Shown: positions 32,400 through 41,615, numbered from the stretch's first letter. The stretch is 44,127 nt of DNA from Bacillota bacterium (GCA_023415305.1 JAEZKZ010000015.1:1-44127), one strand, 5' to 3'. Made by a program: numbers and translations. The notes: a model not told the origin generated them from the letters alone.

Positions 32400-33827
32400 A
32401 TGGGTAATAATTATCAGCGACTATTTTATATATTTCAGAGCATGGATAATGATCTGGGTAATCCGACAGGTTATATAAAGGTAGAGATAAATGGCCCAAC
32501 TGCAAAACTTCAAATGTCGCTTAACTACCTGGTATACAGGCCGGGAATGGAGTATAAGCTGTATGGTATCGACTACAGAAATGATAAGCTCTATTATACC
32601 GTTATTTGTGATGTTGAAAATAATAATGGAAGAGCAGACATAAAACTTAATCTGGATACCGATAATGTAGGCAGTAACAGACTTAATTTCGACAACATAA
32701 ATATTTTTGCATTAATAACACAGATGCCGGATAAATATTATTCAGTAGTTTGCCCCTTGGTTGCATATAAGAACGGACAGGTAAAGTGGAAACAAATTTT
32801 TGAAGGTGAGATAAAGAACACTGGAAAAGAGATAACTGTTATTCCTGATGCATTTGAAAAAAATGCTCAGGATGCTAACCATGAAAACAGTGCTAATAAT
32901 ATTCCTCCTTTACCCGATGCATTGAAAGCAACAAAGGAACAGATTAACGAAATTGAGAACTTTCAGAAGATAACTGAGCTTAGAGTTGAGGAACAGAGCC
33001 TCTTCTCAGAAGAAGGAGCTGAACAGGATGACCTCTGTGAAGTAACAGTTGGAGACTTGTCCGATCTTGTTGAGGTATCAGTCGGGACTACTAAAACTAC
33101 CAACGAGTGCGGAGAACAGGAAAAGACAGAAACGCACTCAGCTGAGATAGAGTTTTCACAGCCTGAAAATTCAAGAGAGGAAAAGACCAGTATATCAGCT
33201 CAAGAACATACCGGATTTACTCCGAAGCTTGGAATCTCCGATATTAAAGATGATAACACGGATGGCATTACCAGTAAATTTGAATCAACCTTAACCAGCA
33301 TTTATAGCAATGAAACCGAAGGGGATAATTTTCTTGCTGATACAGATATAATCGGTACAGCAGAACGAAATTTGAAAGATATATCTTCAATAAATACAAA
33401 AGGAGATAAGGCTAGTAGCGAACTGGATATAGGTATTCTTAGGGAAGAGCTGGATAAAAGCTTTGAGTCGTGCAATCCCTTTAATACAAGAAGTAAAAGA
33501 TTCGTATGGTGGAAGATAAACAGTCCCGGATATCTCAATAATATTCTCTTTAGAAATAATGTAAAAACCTATCTTTTGTTCAATCCGAAAGTTATGTTGG
33601 CACATTATAAATACCGATATATAATTTTTGGAATCCGCTACGACAAATACTCGGGAAGAGAACGATTTGTTTGTGGTGTACCCGGGGTTTACAGCATTGA
33701 TGACAACCCCTTTGGCAGCATGGGCAGCTGGGCACAGCTGGAAGGTTTCAAGCCGAAATACGGTGCTTTCGGATACTGGATTATACTTATTGATCCCAGA
33801 ACAGGTAAACTTATAAAGATTAAGTAA
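32400..33827 (+). CDS. Conserved clostridial protein of unknown function, three-part layout
   Basis: 475 residues, no signal peptide or membrane helix. Residues 1-150 form a beta-rich domain (GYIKVEINGPTAKLQMSLNY, MEYKLYGIDYRNDKLYYTVI). Residues about 160-355 are an acidic, Ser/Thr/Glu-rich, probably disordered linker. Residues 355-475 form an aromatic-rich domain with YIIFGIRYDKYSGRERFVCG, VPGVYSIDDNPFGSMGSWAQ and FGYWIILIDPRTGKLI. I recall this C-terminal pattern (GxPG.Y...NPFG......GYW...ID..TG) in several uncharacterised clostridial proteins, but assign no function. AAAGGAG is the SD. Confidence 0.8.
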   Translation: MGNNYQRLFYIFQSMDNDLGNPTGYIKVEINGPTAKLQMSLNYLVYRPGMEYKLYGIDYRNDKLYYTVICDVENNNGRADIKLNLDTDNVGSNRLNFDNINIFALITQMPDKYYSVVCPLVAYKNGQVKWKQIFEGEIKNTGKEITVIPDAFEKNAQDANHENSANNIPPLPDALKATKEQINEIENFQKITELRVEEQSLFSEEGAEQDDLCEVTVGDLSDLVEVSVGTTKTTNECGEQEKTETHSAEIEFSQPENSREEKTSISAQEHTGFTPKLGISDIKDDNTDGITSKFESTLTSIYSNETEGDNFLADTDIIGTAERNLKDISSINTKGDKASSELDIGILREELDKSFESCNPFNTRSKRFVWWKINSPGYLNNILFRNNVKTYLLFNPKVMLAHYKYRYIIFGIRYDKYSGRERFVCGVPGVYSIDDNPFGSMGSWAQLEGFKPKYGAFGYWIILIDPRTGKLIKIK

Positions 33828-33908
33828 AAATTTGTCGTTTCATTACATTGCAATTGGGTATAAAATAGTATTGAAAACAAATTATTGTAATGTATGGAGG
33901 TGCGAATA

Positions 33909-34319
33909 ATGGCGTCAATACAGTGGAGAGAAAGTTATGCAATTGGTATTAAAGAAATCGATGATCAGCATAAGCAGCTATTTGATGCGGTAGACAAGCT
34001 TTTTGCAGCTTGCAGCCAGGGAAAAGGTAAAGAAGAGGTAGGGAATTCCCTGAAGTTTTTGGAGGATTATACAAAGGTTCATTTTACAGATGAACAGCAG
34101 TTACACATAAAATATAATTATCCGGAAAGAATAAACCATAAAAACATCCATGATAACTTTCTGAAGAATTTTGAACAATTACAAAAGGAGTTCAATGAAA
34201 AGGGTGCGGGGGTTCTATTTGTATCAACTGTTAACAAGCTTTTTCTGGACTGGCTTATCAAACATATCGGAAGTATGGACAAAGCATTTGCTACATTCGT
34301 AAAAGAGCAGCAAAAATAA
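33909..34319 (+). CDS. Bacteriohemerythrin
   Basis: 136 residues, a single hemerythrin domain of four helices. Iron ligands appear in order: His in IKEIDDQHKQLFD, His and Glu in KVHFTDEQQ (HxxxE), His in NHKNIHDNF, and His/Asp in LIKHIGSMDKAF (HxxxxD). A di-iron O2-binding protein, in anaerobes thought to sense or remove oxygen. GGAGGTG before this ATG fixes the start; the in-frame ATG at 33894 lies upstream of the SD. Confidence 0.95.
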   Translation: MASIQWRESYAIGIKEIDDQHKQLFDAVDKLFAACSQGKGKEEVGNSLKFLEDYTKVHFTDEQQLHIKYNYPERINHKNIHDNFLKNFEQLQKEFNEKGAGVLFVSTVNKLFLDWLIKHIGSMDKAFATFVKEQQK

Positions 34320-34417
34320 TTATTTGCCGAATTATAGTACAATATAGTATAATAAAGGTAATTAAGGAAAGTCGATATTTAGCCTTTCCCCAGCGAGATT
34401 GAAGGAGCTGATTTACC

Positions 34418-34855
34418 TTGACCTCAAAGAATAAAGTTGTTATACGTATAGCCGGTAAAGATTATACACTTGTGGGGATGGAATCCGACGAGTATATTCA
34501 GAAGGTTGGCTTGTATATCGACAAGAAGATGAACGAAATATTAATGCGCAACAACAGGCTCAGTACTTCGCTTGCAGCTGTACTAACCGCAATAAATGTG
34601 GCTGATGATTTTTTCAAAGCCCGAGAAACAGAACAATCTCTCCGTAAGGAAAATCATACGGTAAATGAAGAACTGGAGAAACTGAGAGAAGAGATTAGGC
34701 AGTTAAGAGAAGAAAACAGTGGGTTATCTGCAAAAAACACTACACTTCAGCTAGAACTTGCAAAAAGGGAAGCTGAGCTGGGTGAGGTTAGAAATTCGAT
34801 TGACAAAAGCAGCAGGTCTATTTCACAGAAGACCATGAGCGGATACGACATGTAG
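34418..34855 (+). CDS. zapA: Cell-division protein ZapA
   Basis: 145 residues. N-terminal ZapA head (KVVIRIAGKDYTLVGMESDE, then YIQKVGLYIDKKMNEI) followed by a coiled coil (residues 70-130, LEKLREEIRQLREENSGL). It crosslinks FtsZ filaments at the division ring. The start is TTG with GAAGGAG 10 bases upstream. In clostridia zapA is commonly near a U32 peptidase gene; here that gene lies 4 kb downstream, separated by antiporter genes. Confidence 0.9.
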   Translation: MTSKNKVVIRIAGKDYTLVGMESDEYIQKVGLYIDKKMNEILMRNNRLSTSLAAVLTAINVADDFFKARETEQSLRKENHTVNEELEKLREEIRQLREENSGLSAKNTTLQLELAKREAELGEVRNSIDKSSRSISQKTMSGYDM

Positions 34856-34870
34856 TTGTACATAGTTTAC

Positions 34871-34902
34871 AAAGCCGGAGGAATTTAGCCTCCGGCTTTT
34901 TT
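34871..34902 (+). terminator. Strong intrinsic terminator after zapA
   Basis: 11-bp stem AAAGCCGGAGG/CCTCCGGCTTT, 7-nt loop, six T. Downstream to 35342 (440 bp) the region holds a promoter, a leader peptide and a hairpin, but no larger gene. Confidence 0.94.
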
Positions 34903-35037
34903 GCTGCGCCCAGCATGGGTGCAACCTTATTAACAAATATTTCAAACATTGTTTGACAACGGAAACTCGAGATAACGAGAGTAATAAATAGATAAACGGA
35001 GATATAGATATTCATTGTCATAATTTAAAACTAATCC

Positions 35038-35066
35038 TTGAAATTTCAATCAAAATCGGTTAAAAT
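35038..35066 (+). promoter_or_regulatory. Sigma-A promoter of the antiporter operon
   Basis: TTGAAA (35038-35043), 17-bp spacer, TAAAAT (35061-35066), giving a leader of about 270 nt before khtT. Confidence 0.7.
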
Positions 35067-35215
35067 GAGCTTAAGGTATTTTCTGAAAAGTTCTAGCAGT
35101 TTCTATTTAATCAACTGTTATCTTTTTATTAATTTAAAATTCTATTCATAATTTTAATTGTGTCCACACACGTACAGAAGACATTTGGATGCCATATCTG
35201 GAAGGGGGTGAACAT

Positions 35216-35260
35216 ATGTTTGTCACTATGTTAAGGCAGCATAAGATAAAAACTGAATAA
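35216..35260 (+). CDS. Putative 14-residue leader peptide upstream of khtTU
   Basis: MFVTMLRQHKIKTE with a strong SD (GAAGGGGGTGA) 6-8 bases before the ATG, ending in TAA. Right after the stop a stem can form: GCGGTC (35265-35270) with GGCCGC (35298-35303), one G:U. The arrangement suggests translation-coupled control of the antiporter genes, but no Met/Arg-type stalling motif is obvious. Confidence 0.45.
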   Translation: MFVTMLRQHKIKTE

Positions 35261-35342
35261 TTAAGCGGTCAGAAGGAGAATTTATATTATAAGCTTTGGC
35301 CGCGAATAACTTCGATTGTCTATAATACGGAGGTAATTAAAT

Positions 35343-35837
35343 ATGACTATAAGAGAATCCGATTTACCGAATATCGGAAGGAAATTTGAAGTAGAAGTAA
35401 GTGATGGTGATAAATTGGTTATTGTGGTACATGATGATGGGCGTCGTGAATTATACCACTTTTATCACAATAACCCCGATGACTGTGCTTCGATGATAAC
35501 CTTAGATGACTGTGAGGCAAGAAATGTTGCTGCAATTATCGGTGGGTTGGCATACAGGCCGAAGGCCCTTGAAACAGTGGATATGATCTTGGGTGATCTG
35601 GTTATTGAGTGGTATAAAATTTCAGCAAATTCAAAGTGCATCGGTAAATCTATCGGTGAGCTGCAGGTACGTAAAAAGACAGGTGCATCAATTATAGCAG
35701 TTATTGAAAAGGAACGCAGTAAGCATATTAATCCAGATGTGGACTATGTGTTTATTCCGGAATCTACCTTAGTTGTTATTGGAGATAGAAACAGTTTGAA
35801 ATTACTCAAGAATTATTTGGTTGGAGGAGAAATGTGA
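35343..35837 (+). CDS. khtT: Regulatory subunit of a K+/H+ antiporter (KhtT, TrkA-C domain)
   Basis: 164 residues, near the length of B. subtilis KhtT. N-terminal KhtT-like domain (LPNIGRKFEVEV, VHDDGRRELYHF) and C-terminal RCK_C/TrkA-C domain (IGKSIGELQVRKKTGASIIA, VFIPESTLVVIGD). RCK_C domains bind nucleotides; the B. subtilis homologue responds to c-di-AMP, and a c-di-AMP receptor (darA) is encoded in the same window. GGAGG before ATG. The antiporter subunit follows 27 bp later. Confidence 0.92.
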   Translation: MTIRESDLPNIGRKFEVEVSDGDKLVIVVHDDGRRELYHFYHNNPDDCASMITLDDCEARNVAAIIGGLAYRPKALETVDMILGDLVIEWYKISANSKCIGKSIGELQVRKKTGASIIAVIEKERSKHINPDVDYVFIPESTLVVIGDRNSLKLLKNYLVGGEM

Positions 35838-35864
35838 TTAAAAAAATGAAAATCAGGAGGTAGG

Positions 35865-37079
35865 ATGGATACATTAGTATTTGAAATTGGTTTGGCAGTT
35901 GCCTTAATTGCCATTGTAGGGTTTATATCAAAAAAGCTTAATTTTTCAGTAATTCCGTTTTATATATTAATAGGTATGGCCGTAGGACCTCACGCGCCAC
36001 ACTTTGGTGTAATAGATTTCAGATTTATTGAAAGTTCAACGTTTATCAACTTTATGGGTCGGCTTGGCGTAATATTCTTGTTGTTTTATCTGGGGCTAGA
36101 ATTTTCTGTTACCCGTCTTATCAAGTCAGGAAAATCCATATTCATAGGAGGCTCGTTTTATGTCCTGTTGAATTTCTCTTCCGGCCTGTTGCTTGGCTAT
36201 TTAATGGATCTTCCCTTTAAGGAAACGATGGTGGTCTGCGGTATCATGACCAGCTCTTCCACAGCGATAGTAGCAAAAGTACTTATTGACCTGAAACGTT
36301 CTGCAAATCCTGAAACAGAAGTTATCATGGGAATGATAATGTTTGATGATTTGTTTATTGCCGTACACATATCCATATTATCCGGATTGCTTCTCAGCGG
36401 TTCAGGTTCTGTTTGGGGAGTATTGTCCACAGTGCTGGTAGCACTATTCTTTATTCTGGCCATCATCGTGGGTGGAAAACGGTTTATGAGACATATTGAT
36501 AAGTTACTGAATATACAGTCGGCAGAGCTTTTCCTGCTGGTAGTAATGGGTGTGCTATTCCTTATTTCAGGATTTTCCGAAACCCTTCATGTTGCAGAAG
36601 CAATAGGCGCCCTACTCGTAGGTCTGATTATGGCAGAATCCATTCATGTCAAAAAGATAGAGCATATGATATTACCGTTCAGAGATTTTTTCGGCGCACT
36701 GTTCTTCTTTAGTTTTGGATTATCCATTGATCCCTTATCACTTGGAGGGGGCCTAGTAATGGCAGTAATAGCAGCCATTTTTACCTTGATTGTTAATGTG
36801 GTAGCTGGATTTTTCTCGGGACGTGTATCAAAAATTTCTACCCAGGCTTCATCAAATATAGGCTTTACCCTTTCAGCCAGAGGTGAATTTTCAATAATTA
36901 TGGCCAACATGGGAAAGGTAGGAGGTTTGCTTCCGATACTTCAGTCTTTTGTTGTTATATATGTATTGATTTTGGCTATAGCAGCACCACTGCTTACAAA
37001 GGAATCAAAAAGAATATTTGGCTTCTGTAATCGGATATACTTAAAGTTAGCTAAAGGAAAAAAGAATTTGCCACAGTAA
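35865..37079 (+). CDS. khtU: CPA2-family cation/proton antiporter (KhtU-like)
   Basis: 404 residues, about 12 membrane helices. Typical CPA2 stretches: IPFYILIGMAVGPHAP, GRLGVIFLLFYLGLEFSV, IMTSSSTAIVAKVL, MIMFDDLFIAVHISIL (ion-site FDD), VAEAIGALLVGLIMAES and FFGALFFFSFGLSIDP. It exports K+ (possibly Na+) for H+, with KhtT as regulator. AGGAGG 5 bases before ATG. Unlike KefB/C it has no fused TrkA domain. Confidence 0.93.
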   Translation: MDTLVFEIGLAVALIAIVGFISKKLNFSVIPFYILIGMAVGPHAPHFGVIDFRFIESSTFINFMGRLGVIFLLFYLGLEFSVTRLIKSGKSIFIGGSFYVLLNFSSGLLLGYLMDLPFKETMVVCGIMTSSSTAIVAKVLIDLKRSANPETEVIMGMIMFDDLFIAVHISILSGLLLSGSGSVWGVLSTVLVALFFILAIIVGGKRFMRHIDKLLNIQSAELFLLVVMGVLFLISGFSETLHVAEAIGALLVGLIMAESIHVKKIEHMILPFRDFFGALFFFSFGLSIDPLSLGGGLVMAVIAAIFTLIVNVVAGFFSGRVSKISTQASSNIGFTLSARGEFSIIMANMGKVGGLLPILQSFVVIYVLILAIAAPLLTKESKRIFGFCNRIYLKLAKGKKNLPQ

Positions 37080-37120
37080 AAATTAGACTTGACTCGAAGA
37101 CTGACTTAGGAGGTTAATAT

Positions 37121-37741
37121 ATGAATACAAAATGTATGATTCCCATAGTTGTTATGAAATACATTTTTATTCTTGTGGGCTCAATAATGACTGCCGTAGG
37201 TCTTCAGGTGTTTTTTCAAGCACATAATCTTATTGGTGGAGGACTTATAGGTATTTCAGTGGTATTGAGTTATATTAGTGAAATGCCATTAGGAGTAATA
37301 ATCCTTATTTTGAATTTTCCCTTTATCTTATTTGAATATATAAAGCAGGGTAAGCAAAAGCTTATCGCAACTTTGTTTGCATTAGCATCTCTTATATATT
37401 GGATGTCTGTAATCAATGTCGATAACTGGGAAAATCATAATATATTGCAATCTACAATACTAGGGGGGATATCCCTGGGAGTTGGGTCAGGTTTGATCCT
37501 TAAGTACGGCGGTTTTCTTGATGGAATTGAGCATAGAAGAATAGCCGTTAAGTTTAATAGAAAGTATTCACCAAACAAAATATTTGTATTAATAAATCTT
37601 GTTATTGTAATTGTGGCTGGATTTATATTTGGATGGGAAAATATGATATATTCACTTATTGCATATATTGTTGTATTCAAAGTAATTGATTTTACACTTG
37701 AAATATTTCATCCTTTGGATCGAATATTTAATATTAAATAA
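37121..37741 (+). CDS. YitT-family membrane protein, short form
   Basis: 206 residues with about six membrane helices. The family core is recognised in FFQAHNLIGGGLIGISVVLS and LKYGGFLDGIEHRRIAVKFN, the latter matching the GGSTGGTD-type repeat in altered form. Most YitT proteins (about 280 residues) carry a C-terminal DUF2179 domain; it is missing here and the protein ends naturally with a terminator behind. Function is unknown; some relatives are linked to transport. SD AGGAGG. Confidence 0.85.
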   Translation: MNTKCMIPIVVMKYIFILVGSIMTAVGLQVFFQAHNLIGGGLIGISVVLSYISEMPLGVIILILNFPFILFEYIKQGKQKLIATLFALASLIYWMSVINVDNWENHNILQSTILGGISLGVGSGLILKYGGFLDGIEHRRIAVKFNRKYSPNKIFVLINLVIVIVAGFIFGWENMIYSLIAYIVVFKVIDFTLEIFHPLDRIFNIK

Positions 37742-37760
37742 TATATATTAATAATATAGG

Positions 37761-37804
37761 AAGCAAAAAGGCATGAGGAATTTAATCTGATTGCCTTTTT
37801 GCTT
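37761..37804 (+). terminator. Intrinsic terminator after the YitT gene
   Basis: Perfect 13-bp stem AAGCAAAAAGGCA/TGCCTTTTTGCTT with an 18-nt loop; T-rich right arm. Confidence 0.85.
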
Positions 37805-37889
37805 TATTCATCGTTTACTGTCTACTCGCCAAAAGGTATAATATTGAGGTATAAGAAGTCTTTTAATACTTGAAAGGCCGGGGGTAGTA

Positions 37890-38777
37890 ATGAAATTAAT
37901 ATTTGTATTCATAGATGGAGTAGGTATTGGAAGTAAAGACGTTGAACTAAACCCAATATATGCAGCCCCGACAAAAGTACTTGCCAGGCTTATGGATGAA
38001 GCCCGGTTTACAGCAGATGCGGCGATGGGAGTACCCGGTTTGCCCCAGAGTGCCACAGGGCAGACAGCTATCTTCACAGGAGTAAATGCATCTGCTGTCC
38101 TAAACAGACATTTGAGCGGACAGCCGACTATAACATTAAAGAAGCTGATACATAAGACAAACATGTACGGCGAATTAAAAAAAATGGGTCTTTCGGTAAC
38201 AACTGCGAATGTATACAGGGATGAGTATTTGAACAACATGCTGGATGTCAGGGATAGAAGAAACAGACCCTCTGTTACGTCTGTCATGGGTATGGCGGAA
38301 AAGATGGCCTTCAGAACGGTAAAAGACTTTATTGTTAACAACGGGGTATATCATGATATTACAGGCGAGATACTAAAAGAGTCGGGGTATGAGGTGGATT
38401 TGATCACACCTGAACAAGCGGCTGATAACCTGTATAATTTAAGCAGACAATATGATTTCACTCTGTATGAACACTTTATTACTGATATTGCAGGTCACAA
38501 ATTTGAAATGGACAAGGCCATAGAGGTTGTCATAAATCTGGATAGATTTCTTGGAAGCTTAATTGACAAGATAAATTTTGATGAGGATATACTTATGATT
38601 ACCAGCGATCACGGTAATCTTGAAGACCTTTCGGTCCGTACACATACCATGAACAGGGTTCCTGTAATAATTAAAGGGAAAAAAGCTGATAAATTGGAGC
38701 AAAAGGTAGATTCGTTAGTAGACATAATGCCACTTGTTCTTGAATTATTTAGAAGGGAAAATAAACCGGAATGTTAA
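37890..38777 (+). CDS. Alkaline-phosphatase-superfamily metalloenzyme (phosphopentomutase/iPGM-like)
   Basis: 295 residues. The metal-binding frame of the superfamily is present: FIFVFIDGVGIG-type start (read as LIFVFIDGVGIGS), the catalytic SATGQTAIFTG (Ser/Thr site), then HFITDIAGHKFEMD and MITSDHGNLEDLSVRTHT near the end (Asp-His and His ligands). It is shorter than phosphopentomutase (about 390) and independent phosphoglycerate mutase (about 510), so the cap domain is reduced and the substrate is unknown. The stop overlaps the start of the U32 peptidase gene by 7 bases, implying translational coupling. Confidence 0.85.
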   Translation: MKLIFVFIDGVGIGSKDVELNPIYAAPTKVLARLMDEARFTADAAMGVPGLPQSATGQTAIFTGVNASAVLNRHLSGQPTITLKKLIHKTNMYGELKKMGLSVTTANVYRDEYLNNMLDVRDRRNRPSVTSVMGMAEKMAFRTVKDFIVNNGVYHDITGEILKESGYEVDLITPEQAADNLYNLSRQYDFTLYEHFITDIAGHKFEMDKAIEVVINLDRFLGSLIDKINFDEDILMITSDHGNLEDLSVRTHTMNRVPVIIKGKKADKLEQKVDSLVDIMPLVLELFRRENKPEC

Positions 38778-41479
38778 AGAAAGTAGAGCTTTTGGCGCCT
38801 GCAGGAAATTATGATGCATTCCTTGCGGCTGTAGAAAATGGCGCGGATGCAGTTTATTTGGGTGGAAAGCTGTTAAATGCTCGGCAGTTTGCTGGTAACT
38901 TTGATGATGAAGAACTTCAGAAAGCAATAGATTATGCCCATGTTAGAGGAGTGAAAATACTACTAACCCTTAACACACTTGTTTTGGATGAGGAAATGCA
39001 GGAAGCTGTAGAATATGCTATAAAAGCCTATGAAATGGGAGTAGATGCTTTTATAGTTCAGGACATGGGCCTGGTATCAAATCTGAAAGGGTTAATGCCT
39101 CAAATACCTTTACATGCAAGTACTCAAATGACTACTTACAATTTTGAGGGAGTAAGGGCACTTGAAAAAGCAGGCTTCGAAAGGGTAGTGCTTGCCAGGG
39201 AACTTGAAATTCATGAAATAAGTGAGATTTGTAAAAATACAGCTCTTGAAATAGAAGTGTTCATTCATGGCGCATTATGCATAAGCTATTCAGGGCAATG
39301 CCTGATGAGCAGTCTTATTGGCGGCAGAAGCGGAAACAGGGGAAAATGCGCTCAGCCATGCAGGATGCATTATTCAATGACAAAGGACGGTAACAATATT
39401 AAGAGCAGCTATTTGTTAAGTCCAAAGGATATTTGCCATATCGACCATCTGGCGGACCTTATCAACGCTGGAGTTGCATCCTTTAAAATTGAAGGCCGTA
39501 TGAAAAGCCCCGAATACGTTGCTACTGTTGTAAGCACCTACCGTAAATACCTTGACCTGCTGGAGCAGGAGCGAGCCGTTATGGCAGAGAACTCCGATAA
39601 CGCTCAGCGGGTGCAGCTGAAAAATCCCAAAGTTTCGGGCCCCGACAGACACAGTCTCCTGCAAAGCTTTAACAGAGGGGGCTTTTCGAAGGGTTATCTG
39701 CTAGGCAAAACAGGACCAGATATGATGGCTTACCATAAGCCTAAAAACTGGGGTACCTATTTGGGTACTGCTCTTGCCCAGGACAGAAGCACCAACTCGG
39801 TTAAGTTAAAGCTGGAAAATACTCTGGGTAACGGGGACGGCATAGAGATATGGTCGGGAAAGACCTACGAGGAAAGTCCCGGAGGTATTATCACAAAAAT
39901 AGTATTGGACGGGGGCAAGCAGGTCAAGCGCGCAAACTCCGGAGATACAGTCTGGGTATCGGTTATCAGGGGAAATATCGAAAAGGGCAGCAAGGTCTAC
40001 AAAACCTCGGACAAGGAAATGTTGGAACAGGCAGCAGCCACGTATGCAAAGCCCTCAAGAAAGGTAGATATAAAGGCTGCTTTTACTATGAGAGCAGATG
40101 AACTGCCTGAAATAACCTTATTTGATTTTGACGGAAATATTGTATCGGTAAAGGGAGAGGTGCTTCCTGATAAGGCTGTTAACAAACCTCTTACAGGGGA
40201 AAGAGTTTCTGAGCAGTTGAAAAAAATGGGTTCTACGCCCTTTAATGTGGTTGAGCTGCAAATAGATATGGACAAGGATATTGTCCTGCCCATAAGTGAA
40301 CTGAACAATATCAGAAGAAAAGCAGCAGAGCTTCTGGAGAAAAAACGGATAATATCGGGCAAGCCCTATTACAGCATAAATGGTCAAGAGAAAAATTCTC
40401 AACGTGAATTGACAAATACCCAATATGATAAGGCCGAGTCCCAACACGACCTGACATATTTTCAACGTGAATTTACATATTTCCCGGGAAATACGTCGAT
40501 TCAACTTGGAAATATGTCGTCAAGCTATGGAAATATGTCAGAAGATCATGGGAATGTGCTGAATAGCTCAGAAAATGCTGCTGAAACTGTGAAAGACTCT
40601 GTAGAAACCGAAAATAGAGTGAAGCTTTCTGCGATGTTTTACCACCTTAATAAGAATCTTGAACTTGATAAAGTTCCGGCAGATAGACTTTATGTCCATT
40701 TCAATGATATACTTGACAACGCTACAGCTGGGCAAATAAACAATGCCCGGAAATCGGGAAAAGAAGTGTTCGCATATGTGCCGGCAGTAATAAAGGGTAA
40801 GCAGACAGATTTATTGAATAAAAATGCCGGAATTATATATAATCGGACAGATGGATTCCTTGTGGGAAATATGGGAGTGGGAGAGTTACTAAAAAGTAGC
40901 CTGGGAGAAAAGGTTAAATTGATGGGTGACTATACCCTGAACCTGCTAAACAGCTCGACCTCATATTACTTTAAGGAGTCAGGTTACAGCGGGGCAGCCC
41001 TGTCCTATGAACTCAACCTTTCACAGCTTCTATCCCTTTTATTACCGGAGGACTTTGAAACAGAACTGGGGGTTTATGGAAGAATACCTGTAATGACAAG
41101 CGAATACTGTCCTGTAGGAGGCAGTGCAGGGAATGCTGCTCCTCACAAGTGCAGAACTGAATGTAAAAATGGTGTATTTCATCTGAAGGATAGAAAAAAT
41201 GCTGCGTTTCTTGTAAAATGTGACTGTGTAGACTGTAGAAGTACAATATTTAATTCTGATATATTATTTGCCCCTGAACTGATGGACAGCATAATGAAAA
41301 CAGGAATGAAGTATATACGGATGAGTTTCGTAGATGAAAGCATTGAGGAAATATATGATATAGTTAATTTTTATAAGGACTTAATCATGGGAAGAAAAAA
41401 TACTGACCAAGGCCGGAAGGTAATAGAATATGTTAAAAGCAAGGGTATTACAAAAGGACACTTGCAACGAGGTGTTTAA
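38771..41479 (+). CDS. U32-family peptidase, long form with DUF3656
   Basis: 902 residues. N-terminal U32 barrel: VELLAPAGNYDAFLAAVENG, ADAVYLGG, HASTQMTTYN, VLARELEIHEI, FIHGALCISYSGQC and RGKCAQPCRM (Cys cluster), then SPKDICHIDHL and FKIEGRMKSPEYVATVV. A DUF3656 module (about 350-535) follows. Residues about 537-615 are a Ser/Asn/Gln-rich, repetitive insert. The last part returns to a U32-like barrel ending with Cys-rich EYCPVGG...CRTEC...CDCVDCR. The family is annotated as peptidase, but several members hydroxylate tRNA (TrhP/RlhA); the intact Cys set agrees with an Fe-S enzyme. Confidence 0.92.
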   Translation: MLKKVELLAPAGNYDAFLAAVENGADAVYLGGKLLNARQFAGNFDDEELQKAIDYAHVRGVKILLTLNTLVLDEEMQEAVEYAIKAYEMGVDAFIVQDMGLVSNLKGLMPQIPLHASTQMTTYNFEGVRALEKAGFERVVLARELEIHEISEICKNTALEIEVFIHGALCISYSGQCLMSSLIGGRSGNRGKCAQPCRMHYSMTKDGNNIKSSYLLSPKDICHIDHLADLINAGVASFKIEGRMKSPEYVATVVSTYRKYLDLLEQERAVMAENSDNAQRVQLKNPKVSGPDRHSLLQSFNRGGFSKGYLLGKTGPDMMAYHKPKNWGTYLGTALAQDRSTNSVKLKLENTLGNGDGIEIWSGKTYEESPGGIITKIVLDGGKQVKRANSGDTVWVSVIRGNIEKGSKVYKTSDKEMLEQAAATYAKPSRKVDIKAAFTMRADELPEITLFDFDGNIVSVKGEVLPDKAVNKPLTGERVSEQLKKMGSTPFNVVELQIDMDKDIVLPISELNNIRRKAAELLEKKRIISGKPYYSINGQEKNSQRELTNTQYDKAESQHDLTYFQREFTYFPGNTSIQLGNMSSSYGNMSEDHGNVLNSSENAAETVKDSVETENRVKLSAMFYHLNKNLELDKVPADRLYVHFNDILDNATAGQINNARKSGKEVFAYVPAVIKGKQTDLLNKNAGIIYNRTDGFLVGNMGVGELLKSSLGEKVKLMGDYTLNLLNSSTSYYFKESGYSGAALSYELNLSQLLSLLLPEDFETELGVYGRIPVMTSEYCPVGGSAGNAAPHKCRTECKNGVFHLKDRKNAAFLVKCDCVDCRSTIFNSDILFAPELMDSIMKTGMKYIRMSFVDESIEEIYDIVNFYKDLIMGRKNTDQGRKVIEYVKSKGITKGHLQRGV

Positions 41480-41508
41480 TCAGTTTTAATCACCGGAAAT
41501 GGAGGTTA

Positions 41509-41549
41509 GCGTGAAAAATACATTTTGTGAGTCATCGTGCATTTCACGC
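41509..41549 (+). repeat. Inverted repeat GCGTGAAA...TTTCACGC in the dUTPase leader
   Basis: Perfect 8-bp arms with a 25-nt loop, between the U32 stop and the dUTPase start. Confidence 0.5.
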
Positions 41550-41586
41550 TGCGAAAAGCCACTACGTGTCTTTTCATTACTTTTTG

Positions 41587-41603
41587 TACGCGCTATGCGC
41601 GTA
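41587..41603 (+). repeat. Compact hairpin just before the dUTPase SD
   Basis: TACGCGC-TAT-GCGCGTA, perfect 7-bp stem and 3-nt loop, a few bases before GGAGG (41607). Same design as 12271-12287. Confidence 0.6.
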
Positions 41604-41615
41604 GATGGAGGTTAT

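Noticed and set aside
34903..35342. c-di-AMP (ydaO) riboswitch upstream of khtTU
   Set aside because: The conserved blocks of that aptamer are not present; the leader is A+T rich with a short ORF.
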